DNA from: Parolsenella catena
Lineage (GTDB): Bacteria; Actinomycetota; Coriobacteriia; Coriobacteriales; Atopobiaceae
NCBI RefSeq assembly: GCF_003966955.1
Contig: NZ_AP019367.1
Span: forward strand, 62,001 to 126,000
DNA: 64,000 nt
Direction: 5' to 3'
Under the pieces are notes generated by a model that searched no databases, was not told where the DNA came from, and saw nothing but the letters and a program-made list of their open reading frames with translations. Numbering within the stretch: the first letter of the stretch is position 1; every line of letters starts with the position of its first letter. Both the position numbers and the translations under genes were made by a program. This document shows positions 56,837-64,000 of this stretch, in pieces.

Positions 56837-58774
56837 ATGGACACTTCCCGTACCGGAATCCCCCGGCGCCTCGCCCTTGTCGCGCTTGCCGCCATGGTGG
56901 CGCTGCTGCTTGCCCTGGCCCCGCGCGCGGCCGAGGCTCGCGAGTACTCCATCGACGCCGTGAACATCGACCTCACCGTGAACACGGACGGATCGATCGG
57001 CGTCGTCGAGGACCGCACGTTTAACTTTGACGGCTCGTTCAACGGCGTGTACTGGGATATCGCCACGCGCGGCCCCGCCTTGTCGACGAGCGACGAGGAT
57101 CCGCAGGTCACGGCCCTTGCCGTCGAGGACCTCACGCGCGGCGGAGGGGAGTTCTCGCAAAGCGACGAGGGCACGCCGGGGACGTACGAGGTCACGGAGC
57201 ACTCGTCCTACACGCGTGTGAAGATCTACACGCCGCACGAGGACGAGAGGGCCACTGTCCGCATCTCCTACACCATGGCAAACGTGGTGAACGCCTGGGC
57301 CGACACGGGTGAGCTGTACTGGAAGTTCGTCTCCGACGGCTGGGACGTGTCCTCCAACAACGTGACGTGCCGCGTCCATCTGCCCGTCGCGGCCGGCGAG
57401 AGCGTCGTGGCCGGTGACAACGTGCGCGCCTGGGGCCACGGCCCGCTCGACGCCTCGCTTGAGTTTGACGGCAACGACATCGTCTACACCGTCCCGGGCG
57501 TTGGCACCGACGAGTACGCCGAGGCCCGCGTGACGTTCCCCGTCTCGTGGCTCACGGGTATGGTGCCCTCGAGCATCTCGCGGCTGCCCAACATCAGGGC
57601 CGAGGAGCAGCAGTGGGCAGACGAGGCGAACGCCCGCCGCGAGCAGGCGCGCCGCACGATCGCCGTCTGCACGGTGCTTGGCGCAGGCGCCGTCGCGGGC
57701 ATCGTGGCGCTCACGGTGCTGTTCAAGCTGCGCTACGCTCGCAAGCACAAGGCGCGCTTCTCCGACCCGTACTTCCGCGACGTTCCGTCCGCCGACCACC
57801 CGGCCGTCCTCGCGGCGCTGTGGGAGGGCGGCAAGGTGCCCGGCGAGGCGTTCACGGCCACGCTCATGAAGCTCACCGATGACGGCGTCATTGGCCTGTC
57901 GCTCGTCAAGGACGAGAAGGGCCGCGAGAAGGACTACCAGATCGAGCGCGGGAGCCGCACGCCCACGGACGACATCGACGACGCGGCCATGAGGCTCATG
58001 TTCGACGTCGTGGCGCCGAGGGGCAAGGGCCGGCGCTGGCGCGAGGCTCCTGCCGGCGGCTATACCACGCTGCGCTTCTCGGACGTGAAGCGCGCCGCCA
58101 AGAAGGCGCCCCAGACCTACTCTGAGGCGCTTGGCGAGTGGAGCAGCGAGGTGAGCGCCCGCTGTGAGACCCGCGGTTTCTTCGATGACGCCGGCTTCAC
58201 GGGACGCGCCCCGCTCATAACGCTCAGCGTCGTCCTTGGCGTTGCCGGCTGCGTCGCGGGACTGCTCCTGCTTGGCGCCGAGGCCTATGCGGCCGGCTTT
58301 GGCGTGCTCGTGGCCAACATCGTTGCCTGTGTGGTCTCGTGCGTGGTCGCCGCCGGCCTGCGCCCGATGTCTGCCGAGGCCGTTGAGCTCAAGGCGCAGC
58401 TCTCGGCGCTTCGCAAGTGGCTCCAGGAGTTCACGCTGCTCAAGGAGGCCGTCCCGCGTGATGTTGCGCTGTGGGACCGCCTGCTCGTCATGGCCGTGGT
58501 GCTGGGCGTTGCGGACCGCGTGGTCGAGCAGCTGAGGATGGTGGCGCCCGAGGTTCTTGAGAACCCGTACTTCTACAGCTACTACTGGTATCACTCCTAT
58601 GGCAGCCTTGGCTCGCCCGCGACGGCGTTCACGACGAGCTACGAGAGCGCACACCACGTGAGCACGGCGGCGATGGCCTCCTCGTCGAGCAGCTCGGGTG
58701 GCGGCTTTGGCGGCGGCTTCTCCGGCGGTGGCGGCGGAGGGGGAGGCGGTGGCGGTGGCGGCGGTGCGTTCTAG
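56837..58774 (+). CDS. DUF2207-family membrane protein with glycine-rich C-terminus
   Basis: 645 residues with AAGGGAG 4 bases upstream. Signal peptide (about 1-32), the extracytoplasmic DUF2207 domain (about 35-235, YSIDAVNIDLTVNTDGS start), one membrane helix (about 275-295), a cytoplasmic part, and two more helices (about 455-505). It ends in a Gly/Ser tail with a run of Gly before AF. DUF2207 proteins are often paired with LemA, which here is at 17098. Function unknown. Confidence 0.88.
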   Translation: MDTSRTGIPRRLALVALAAMVALLLALAPRAAEAREYSIDAVNIDLTVNTDGSIGVVEDRTFNFDGSFNGVYWDIATRGPALSTSDEDPQVTALAVEDLTRGGGEFSQSDEGTPGTYEVTEHSSYTRVKIYTPHEDERATVRISYTMANVVNAWADTGELYWKFVSDGWDVSSNNVTCRVHLPVAAGESVVAGDNVRAWGHGPLDASLEFDGNDIVYTVPGVGTDEYAEARVTFPVSWLTGMVPSSISRLPNIRAEEQQWADEANARREQARRTIAVCTVLGAGAVAGIVALTVLFKLRYARKHKARFSDPYFRDVPSADHPAVLAALWEGGKVPGEAFTATLMKLTDDGVIGLSLVKDEKGREKDYQIERGSRTPTDDIDDAAMRLMFDVVAPRGKGRRWREAPAGGYTTLRFSDVKRAAKKAPQTYSEALGEWSSEVSARCETRGFFDDAGFTGRAPLITLSVVLGVAGCVAGLLLLGAEAYAAGFGVLVANIVACVVSCVVAAGLRPMSAEAVELKAQLSALRKWLQEFTLLKEAVPRDVALWDRLLVMAVVLGVADRVVEQLRMVAPEVLENPYFYSYYWYHSYGSLGSPATAFTTSYESAHHVSTAAMASSSSSSGGGFGGGFSGGGGGGGGGGGGGGAF

Positions 58775-58809
58775 CCGCGGCTTGTCGCCCGCACGCTGAC
58801 GGATATAGC

Positions 58810-58847
58810 GAGGGTCCGGTTGCCACGGAGCTGGTGACCGGGCCCTC
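58810..58847 (+). terminator. terminator after the DUF2207 gene
   Basis: An 11-bp stem (58810-58820 with 58837-58847), one G-U, followed by GTTCACTTTTCTT. Confidence 0.75.
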
Positions 58848-59107
58848 GTTCACTTTTCTTGGCGGCTCCGTGCGCAATCTACCGGTTTTGTGACCCGTTG
58901 CATGGTCGCAAAACCGAGTAGTGAACGCCTTTTGCTCATATTTGGGGATAGCGTGTTTCGAGTCATGTCGCAAACATGCTGGTAGCTGTTCTGTGCGGAA
59001 TTATGTCAACCCGTCGTTTTCGAAAAAGGCTGCCCGTGCTCGTGCACAACTCGGGTTTCGGACCAAGAGGCGGGGCCTTCTCTTGGTAGATGCGCCGCCG
59101 CGCTCCT
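58848..59107. other. intergenic stretch with one long inverted repeat
   Basis: CGGTTTTGTGAC (58883-58894) pairs with GTCGCAAAACCG (58905-58916; one G-U) around a 10-base loop. Otherwise no gene or recognised site. The acetyltransferase gene ends at the right edge. Confidence 0.5.
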
Positions 59108-59812
59108 CTAGGCGCGCCCGCCATAGACGAAGTAGCGCTCGGGCGCGTCCGCGACGGCGCCGGTGCGCTCGGCGAGTCGCTCGAGCCCAAGGTGCTCGTA
59201 GAAGGGCCAGTCGCAGTCCGTGTCCGTGACGAGCCAGTAGCGCTCGGCGCCGTGGCGCGAGAAGTGGTCTCGGGCCCGTGCAAGCAGCCTGCGCCCAAGG
59301 CCGTGGCCGCGGGCCGCCTCGCCAACGACGAGCAGCAGTACGCGCGGCTGATTCGCAAGGCCCGCCTCGGCGCGCATCTCGTCTGTTGCCCGGGCTTCGT
59401 CGAGGTAGACGGGCTCGCTGGGCTCCGTCGCGCGCTCCTCGCGCTCGCGGGCCCGGGCAAGCAGCCGCTCGGCGGCCTCGCGGGCCTGCTGCCCCACGCC
59501 CTCCCAGTACGCGGACGCCTCGGCGCTCGCATGCGTCCCCTGCGTGAGGATGATGCCGACGACCTGCCCATCGAGCAGGGCCTTCATGCCCCACGTGGAC
59601 TCCGCGAGATACGACGCCACCTCGTCGGTGGCAAGCAGTCGGGCGGCCGCCTCGCGCTCGTCGCCATCCAGCCCGGCTTTGTCGAGCGTGCCGGCGGCCA
59701 GGTCGCCGAGCCCGTCCGGCGAGTACCATGCGGCCTGCGCCAGTCCCACGATGTCATCGAGGTCCGTCCTCGTGACCCGCTCGAACGTGATGCCGTCTGT
59801 CATGTCGTCCAT
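59108..59812 (-). CDS. GNAT-family N-acetyltransferase
   Basis: 234 residues from ATG 59812 with AAGGAG 6 bases upstream. Acetyl-CoA loop: 'RVLLLVVGEAARGHGLGRRLLARA' pattern (V..xARGxGLGxxLL), then 'FYEHLGLE' near the C-terminus. Target unknown. Confidence 0.88.
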   Translation of the reverse strand: MDDMTDGITFERVTRTDLDDIVGLAQAAWYSPDGLGDLAAGTLDKAGLDGDEREAAARLLATDEVASYLAESTWGMKALLDGQVVGIILTQGTHASAEASAYWEGVGQQAREAAERLLARAREREERATEPSEPVYLDEARATDEMRAEAGLANQPRVLLLVVGEAARGHGLGRRLLARARDHFSRHGAERYWLVTDTDCDWPFYEHLGLERLAERTGAVADAPERYFVYGGRA

Positions 59813-60015
59813 GTGCGCTCCTTGGCTGTCGCTCCCGTATGTCGTGCCGATTTCGGCTTCACCCTCATGCCAAGAATGGCACAAAGCGAGTGCGTCCGCG
59901 TTCGCCTGTTGCGGCACAATATAGGTTTGGGAGTTCAAACCCCGGCGCCGGCGCTCGTGCGTCCCGCCGACGGAGGCCGCTCCCACAAGCATTCGCACTT
60001 CAACAAGGAGGTTTC

Positions 60016-61623
60016 ATGGCACAGGGTTCCATCAAGAGGGCGCTCGTCTCGGTCACTGACAAGACCGGTGTCGTCGAGTTCGTCAAGACGCTCGAGGATG
60101 AGTTCGGCGTCGAGGTGATTTCTACCGGTGGCACGGCCCGCGTGCTCGCGGACGCTGGCATCAACGTCGTCCCCATCGAGCAGTACACGGGATTCCCCGA
60201 GATGATGGATGGTCGCGTCAAGACCCTGCACCCCAAGGTGCACGGCGGCCTGCTTGCCCGCCGCGACGACGAGAAGCACATGGCCGAGGCCGCGGAGCAT
60301 GGCATCGGCATGATCGACCTCGTCGTCGTCAACCTCTATGAGTTCGAGAAGACCGTCGCCAAGCCCGACGTCACCTTCGCGGACGCCATCGAGCACATCG
60401 ACATCGGTGGCCCCTCCATGCTCCGCTCCGCCGCCAAGAACGCCGACGCCGTGACCGTCGTCAGCGACCCGGCGGACTACGACGCCGTCCTCGCCGAGAT
60501 GCGCGCCAACGACGGCGCCACCACGCTCGAGACCCGTCGCCGCCTGCAGCTGAAGGTCTACCAGACCACCGCCGCCTATGACACGGCCATTGCCGCCTGG
60601 CTGGGCGAGCAGGCTGCCAAGGCCTCCGCCGAGGGCGAGGCCACGAGCGCCTTCCCCGAGAAGTTCGTCCTCACCGCCACCAAGGAGCAGGACCTCCGCT
60701 ACGGCGAGAACCCGCAGCAGGCTGCCGCCTTCTACATGAGCCCGGATGCGCCGGAGCACTCGCTCGCCCGCGCCGAGCAGATCCAGGGCAAGCCGCTCTC
60801 CTACAACAACATCCTCGACGCCGACGCCGCCTGGGCGGCCGTCCGCGAGTTCGACGAGCCCGCGGTGGTCATCCTCAAGCACCAGAACCCGTGCGGCTCC
60901 GCCACCGCCACGAATGTCACCGAGGCGTATGACCGCGCCTTCGCCTGCGACCCCATCTCCGCCTATGGTGGCATCATCGCCGTCAACCGCGAGGTGCCCC
61001 TGTCGCTGTGCGAGCACTTCGCCGACGTGAACAAGCAGTTTGTCGAGGTCATGATTGCCCCGAGCTACACGCCCGAGGCCCTCGAGCGCCTCTCGAAGCG
61101 CAAGAACATGCGCGTGCTCGCCACCGGCGGCGTCGACCGCACGATCGGCCACGAGGTCCGCACCGTCGACGGCGGCGTCCTCGTCCAGGACATCGACCAC
61201 GTGAGCGAGGACCCCGCGACCTTCACGGTGCCCACCAAGCGCAAGCCCACGGACGCCGAGATGGACGACCTGCTGTTCGCCTGGCGCGTCTGCAAGGCCG
61301 TGAAGTCCAACGCCATCCTCGTCGCCAAGGGCCGCGCCGGCATCGGCATGGGCCCCGGCCAGCCCAATCGCACGGACTCCGCTCGCATCGCCTGCGAGCG
61401 CGCCGAGGCCGCCTGCGAGCGCATGGGCGTGTCGACCGAGGGCATGGTCGCCGCGTCCGATGCCTTCCTGCCGTTCCGCGATGACGTCGACGTCCTCGCC
61501 GAGCACGGCATCACCGCGATCATCCAGCCCGGAGGCTCCATTCGCGACGAGGAGTCCATCCAGGCCTGCGACGAGCACGGCATCGCCATGGTGTTTACCG
61601 GCACCAGGCACTTCCGTCACTAG
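60016..61623 (+). CDS. purH: bifunctional AICAR formyltransferase / IMP cyclohydrolase
   Basis: 535 residues from ATG 60016 with AAGGAGG 5 bases upstream. The N-terminal cyclohydrolase (MGS-like, ALVSVTDKTGVVEFVK) and the C-terminal formyltransferase with 'KHQNPCGSAT' and 'RIACERAEAACERMG' are both complete. It makes the last two steps to IMP. It stands alone, followed by a hairpin. Confidence 0.96.
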   Translation: MAQGSIKRALVSVTDKTGVVEFVKTLEDEFGVEVISTGGTARVLADAGINVVPIEQYTGFPEMMDGRVKTLHPKVHGGLLARRDDEKHMAEAAEHGIGMIDLVVVNLYEFEKTVAKPDVTFADAIEHIDIGGPSMLRSAAKNADAVTVVSDPADYDAVLAEMRANDGATTLETRRRLQLKVYQTTAAYDTAIAAWLGEQAAKASAEGEATSAFPEKFVLTATKEQDLRYGENPQQAAAFYMSPDAPEHSLARAEQIQGKPLSYNNILDADAAWAAVREFDEPAVVILKHQNPCGSATATNVTEAYDRAFACDPISAYGGIIAVNREVPLSLCEHFADVNKQFVEVMIAPSYTPEALERLSKRKNMRVLATGGVDRTIGHEVRTVDGGVLVQDIDHVSEDPATFTVPTKRKPTDAEMDDLLFAWRVCKAVKSNAILVAKGRAGIGMGPGQPNRTDSARIACERAEAACERMGVSTEGMVAASDAFLPFRDDVDVLAEHGITAIIQPGGSIRDEESIQACDEHGIAMVFTGTRHFRH

Positions 61624-61636
61624 TAGCTGGTACAGT

Positions 61637-61658
61637 CCGGCGGGCTTCGGCCCGCCGG
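61637..61658 (+). terminator. terminator after purH
   Basis: CCGGCGGGC-TTCG-GCCCGCCGG, a 9-bp stem with a UUCG tetraloop, then CATTTGGTTC. Confidence 0.8.
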
Positions 61659-61669
61659 CATTTGGTTCA

Positions 61670-62375
61670 AGACTTTAGTCCGCTGGCCGCGCAGCGGCCA
61701 GCTTTAAACCACCCGCTACGCGGGTGGAGACAAACGGCTTTACAAAGCCACCCCTCCGACCGATATTGACGATTGTTCAGGCCGTCAAGAATTCGAGTCG
61801 AAGGGGTGGTCGCCATGGCCCAGAAGGCCTACAGCCTTTCCCACACGAAGTGGATGTGCAAGTACCACATCGTGTTCACGCCGAAGTATAGGCGCAAAGT
61901 GATCTACAATCAAATCAGGAGCGACATAGGGGAGATCCTCAGGAAGCTGTGCGAGTACAAGGGGATCGAGATAATCGAGGGGCACCTGATGCCCGACCAC
62001 GTGCACGTGCTGCTGGCGATCCCGCCGAAGTACAGCGTCGCGAGCGTCATGGGCTACCTGAAGGGGAAGAGCTCGCTGATGATATTCGACAGGCACGCCA
62101 ACCTCAAGTACAAGTTCGGCAACAGGAAGTTCTGGGCGGAGGGCTACTACGTGTCCACCGTCGGCCTGAACGAGGCGACGATCGCCAAGTACATCAGGGA
62201 GCAGGAGTCCCACGACATCGCGCTGGACAAGCTGAGCGTGAAGGAGTACGAGGACCCCTTCAAGAGGGGGTGATGCTGCCGGTTCGACCGGCGCGCCACG
62301 GGTCAAGATGCACTAGGCCTGGACGAAGTCCGGGCCCGCGCCTTTAGACGCGAGCCCGGGGCCCGTGGGTTATAC
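61670..62375 (+). mobile_element. solo IS200-type insertion sequence (IS200/IS605 family)
   Basis: It carries tnpA only. Left-end hairpins lie at 61682-61702 (8-bp stem) and 61709-61727 (8-bp stem). The right end has a GC-rich foldback around CGCG-CCTTTAGA-CGCG at 62337-62352. CTTTAG appears near both ends. Exact ends cannot be fixed by eye because this family makes no target duplication or inverted ends. Confidence 0.75.
61815..62273 (+). CDS. tnpA: IS200/IS605 Y1 transposase TnpA
   Basis: 152 residues from ATG 61815. HUH metal motif His62-Val-His64 (PDHVHVLL) and catalytic Tyr126 in the KYIREQE helix are intact. It cuts and joins single-stranded DNA at hairpins. No tnpB or other accessory gene accompanies it. 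Codon use differs slightly from the neighbours (AGG Arg, ATA Ile), a sign of transfer. Confidence 0.95.
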   Translation: MAQKAYSLSHTKWMCKYHIVFTPKYRRKVIYNQIRSDIGEILRKLCEYKGIEIIEGHLMPDHVHVLLAIPPKYSVASVMGYLKGKSSLMIFDRHANLKYKFGNRKFWAEGYYVSTVGLNEATIAKYIREQESHDIALDKLSVKEYEDPFKRG

Positions 62376-62385
62376 CCTAAGAGCA

Positions 62386-62408
62386 AACCACCCTTTTTAA
62401 GGGTGGTT
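62386..62408 (+). promoter_or_regulatory. perfect palindrome before the response-regulator gene
   Basis: AACCACCCTT-TTT-AAGGGTGGTT, a 10-bp stem with a 3-base loop, 17 bases before the start. It may end the IS transcript or be an operator for the two-component system. Confidence 0.5.
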
Positions 62409-62424
62409 CTGATTTGGGGGAGCG

Positions 62425-63099
62425 TTGTCCAAAATCTATGTCATAGAGGACGACGAAGGCATCCGCGTCGAGCTCGTTCGCATGCTCGAGCGCGAGGGCT
62501 TCGAGGTCGAGGCGTGCGAGGACTTCTCCCACGCCGCCGAGTTCGCCCTCGCCGCCGCCCCGGACCTCGCCCTTCTCGATCTCACGCTTCCGGGCACGGA
62601 TGGGCAGCTCGTCTGTCGGGAGATCCGCGCCGCCTCCTCCGTCCCGGTCATCGTGCTCACGAGTCGCGTGACCGAGGCGGACGAGGTGGTCTCCATGACG
62701 CTGGGCGCGGACGACTTCGTGCCCAAGCCCTATAGCCCTCGCGTGCTCGTGGCTCACATCCAGGCCCTGCTGCGTCGCGCGGGCCAGGCTGCGACGCCCG
62801 CCTCGACCATCGAGCGCGGGGCCGTGACGCTCGACCTCTCCCGCTCCTGCGCCGCCGCGAACGGCAAGACCGTCGAGCTCACCAAGAACGAGATGCGTAT
62901 TCTGGGCCTGCTCATGCGTCGTTGCCCCGCGATCGTCTCGCGCGAGGACCTCATGCGCGAGCTTTGGGACTCAGACGCTTTCGTCGATGACAACACGCTT
63001 ACGGTCAACGTGAACCGCCTCCGCGCCCAGCTCGCGAGGGTGGGCGTCGAGGGCTTCCTGGTCACGCACCGTGGCCAAGGCTATTCGGTCCGGGCGTAG
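62425..63099 (+). CDS. OmpR-family response regulator
   Basis: 224 residues from TTG 62425, GGGGGAG 3 bases upstream. The receiver has acidic pair DD (9-10), phospho-acceptor Asp52 (LLDLTLPG) and Lys101 (VPKPYSP). The winged-helix output domain ends with HRGQGYSVRA. It is followed 3 bases later by the sensor kinase gene, with which it forms a pair. Confidence 0.95.
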   Translation: MSKIYVIEDDEGIRVELVRMLEREGFEVEACEDFSHAAEFALAAAPDLALLDLTLPGTDGQLVCREIRAASSVPVIVLTSRVTEADEVVSMTLGADDFVPKPYSPRVLVAHIQALLRRAGQAATPASTIERGAVTLDLSRSCAAANGKTVELTKNEMRILGLLMRRCPAIVSREDLMRELWDSDAFVDDNTLTVNVNRLRAQLARVGVEGFLVTHRGQGYSVRA

Positions 63100-63102
63100 C
63101 CG

Positions 63103-64000
63103 ATGAGGCTGGGAAGCTACATCCGCTCGCGCGTCCCGGAGCTTCTGGTCCTCGTGGCGCTCGAGCTCCTCCTCGCGCTCGTGCTGCGCATCTCCGGCAT
63201 GGGTACGGACTTTGTCGCGTTCGTTTGCTCGATCGTGCTCGTCTCGGCGGTTGTCGCCGTCGCGCTGGGGTTTGCCCGCGAGCGCGGCTTCTGGGACTCC
63301 CTCTCCGAGACCTGCTCCTCGCTCGACAACGCGTGCCTGCTGCCCGAGCTCATCGACAGGCCGGAGTTTCCCGAGGGCCAGGCGGCCTATGATGCGCTTG
63401 TCTCCGTGGCGAAGTCCGCCAACGACGAGGTCGCCAAGCAGCGTCGCTTCGTCGGGGAATATCGCGCCTACGTCGAGACCTGGGTGCATGAGGCAAAGAG
63501 CCCGATTACGGCCGCGCGCCTGGCGCTCTCAAACCTCGAGGAGGACGCGGATGCGTGCGCGGTCTGCCCGCGCGAGGTCGAGCCGGTCGTTCCGCGCCTG
63601 CGCTCGGTCGAAGACGAGCTCGCCCGCGTCGAGCGCTACGTTGAGCAGGCGCTGTTCTATGCGCGCTCCGAGACGCTCGAGCGCGACTTCCTCGTCCGCT
63701 CCCACTCGCTTCGCGAGATGGTGGCCTCGGCCATCAAGGCCAACGCGAACCTGCTCATCGCCGCCGGCGTGACGCCGCGCCTGGGCGAGGGCCTCGACCT
63801 CAAGGTCTTCACGGACGACAAGTGGCTCGTCTTCATGCTGGGGCAGCTCCTCCAGAACACGGCCCGCTACGTGCGCCCCGGTTGCGAGGGCTGGCCTCAG
63901 GTCTGGTTTGACGCGCGCCTCTTGGACGAGGGCCTCGCGAACGAGCGCGTTGAACTGACCGTGCGCGACAACGGATGCGGCGTGAGTGCGGCGGACCTGC
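63103..64000 (+). CDS. sensor histidine kinase, intramembrane-sensing type, cut by window end
   Basis: 299 residues visible from ATG 63103. Two membrane helices (about 12-30 and 37-58) are joined by a loop of only about 6 residues, so there is no external sensor domain. Phospho-acceptor His129 lies in WVHEAKSPI, the N box is QLLQNTARY, and the G1 box (RDNGCG) is reached just before the window ends. This shape is typical of BceS/GraS kinases, which work with an adjacent ABC transporter against peptide antibiotics. That transporter would be expected just beyond 64000 (inference). Confidence 0.9.
   Translation, partial: MRLGSYIRSRVPELLVLVALELLLALVLRISGMGTDFVAFVCSIVLVSAVVAVALGFARERGFWDSLSETCSSLDNACLLPELIDRPEFPEGQAAYDALVSVAKSANDEVAKQRRFVGEYRAYVETWVHEAKSPITAARLALSNLEEDADACAVCPREVEPVVPRLRSVEDELARVERYVEQALFYARSETLERDFLVRSHSLREMVASAIKANANLLIAAGVTPRLGEGLDLKVFTDDKWLVFMLGQLLQNTARYVRPGCEGWPQVWFDARLLDEGLANERVELTVRDNGCGVSAADL

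Noticed and set aside
61670-62375. IS605 element with TnpB and a guide RNA
   Set aside because: No tnpB frame or remnant lies on either side of tnpA.

Overview
The window is high-GC DNA, about two thirds G+C, densely coding, with strong GC-rich hairpin terminators. It has a dnaK-grpE-dnaJ-hspR operon of the actinobacterial type, tRNA genes that encode their own CCA ends, and many PTS, ABC and aldolase genes. Gene content, codon use and small details (LsrACDBFKR, a divergent NRAMP carrier of the kind described in Eggerthella, DapH-type lysine synthesis) suggest a gut or oral Coriobacteriia, most likely an Olsenella/Atopobiaceae-like member. That placement is inference; no 16S gene is present.

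Layout. 1-3.1 kb: the end of a GntR/UTRA regulator, a first deoC, and a CorC/CNNM membrane protein behind a leader with three regularly built hairpins. 3.2-7.2 kb: a stand-alone cyanophycin-synthetase-N-like protein, a YtxH protein, a PRC-barrel protein and a membrane-anchored polysaccharide deacetylase. 7.2-10.7 kb: a probable Mg2+/Mn2+ uptake pair, an MgtE-N/CBS membrane protein and an NRAMP-related carrier with DAGG in place of DPGN, behind a structured leader holding an 8-codon mini-ORF. 10.7-17 kb: six 30-bp tandem repeats, then a sugar unit of two DeoR regulators, a fructose-6-phosphate-aldolase-like enzyme, an ascorbate-type PTS (IIA, IIC, IIB) and a second deoC. 17-27.5 kb: LemA, tRNA-Ser, and a complete AI-2 (Lsr) uptake and processing locus. 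Here lsrR-lsrK-cupin runs divergently from lsrA-C-D-B-F; the cupin is where a functional substitute for the missing LsrG could be.

27.5-38.8 kb: tadA, a DEAD-box helicase, the metNIQ methionine importer (apparently leaderless), a nitroreductase, a proline iminopeptidase and MetA. Then comes an AbrB-type antitoxin with a toxin gene broken by one in-frame stop, bracketed by two ~97-bp palindromic direct repeats. A YfcE-type phosphoesterase, an M20 amidohydrolase and a small Tat lipoprotein follow. 38.9-43 kb: a lysine riboswitch controls lysA-dapA-dapB-dapH; DapH implies the acetylated DAP branch, and the nearby M20 enzyme could supply its deacetylase. 43-54 kb: ferredoxin and the heat-shock block (dnaK, grpE, dnaJ, hspR, clpB, hsp20), with a shared HAIR-like motif before dnaK, clpB and hsp20, plus a PASTA-repeat membrane protein. 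54-64 kb: tRNA-Arg, tRNA-Ser, gluQ, ferritin, a DUF2207 membrane protein, a GNAT acetyltransferase, purH, a solo IS200-type element, and the start of a two-component system whose kinase looks like an intramembrane-sensing (Bce-type) sensor.

The loci most worth following are the Lsr locus with its cupin and operator, the metal-uptake operon with its leader, the repeat-flanked broken toxin-antitoxin pair, and the heat-shock regulon motif. All assignments rest on reading motifs, frames and complementarity by eye; no database search was run.
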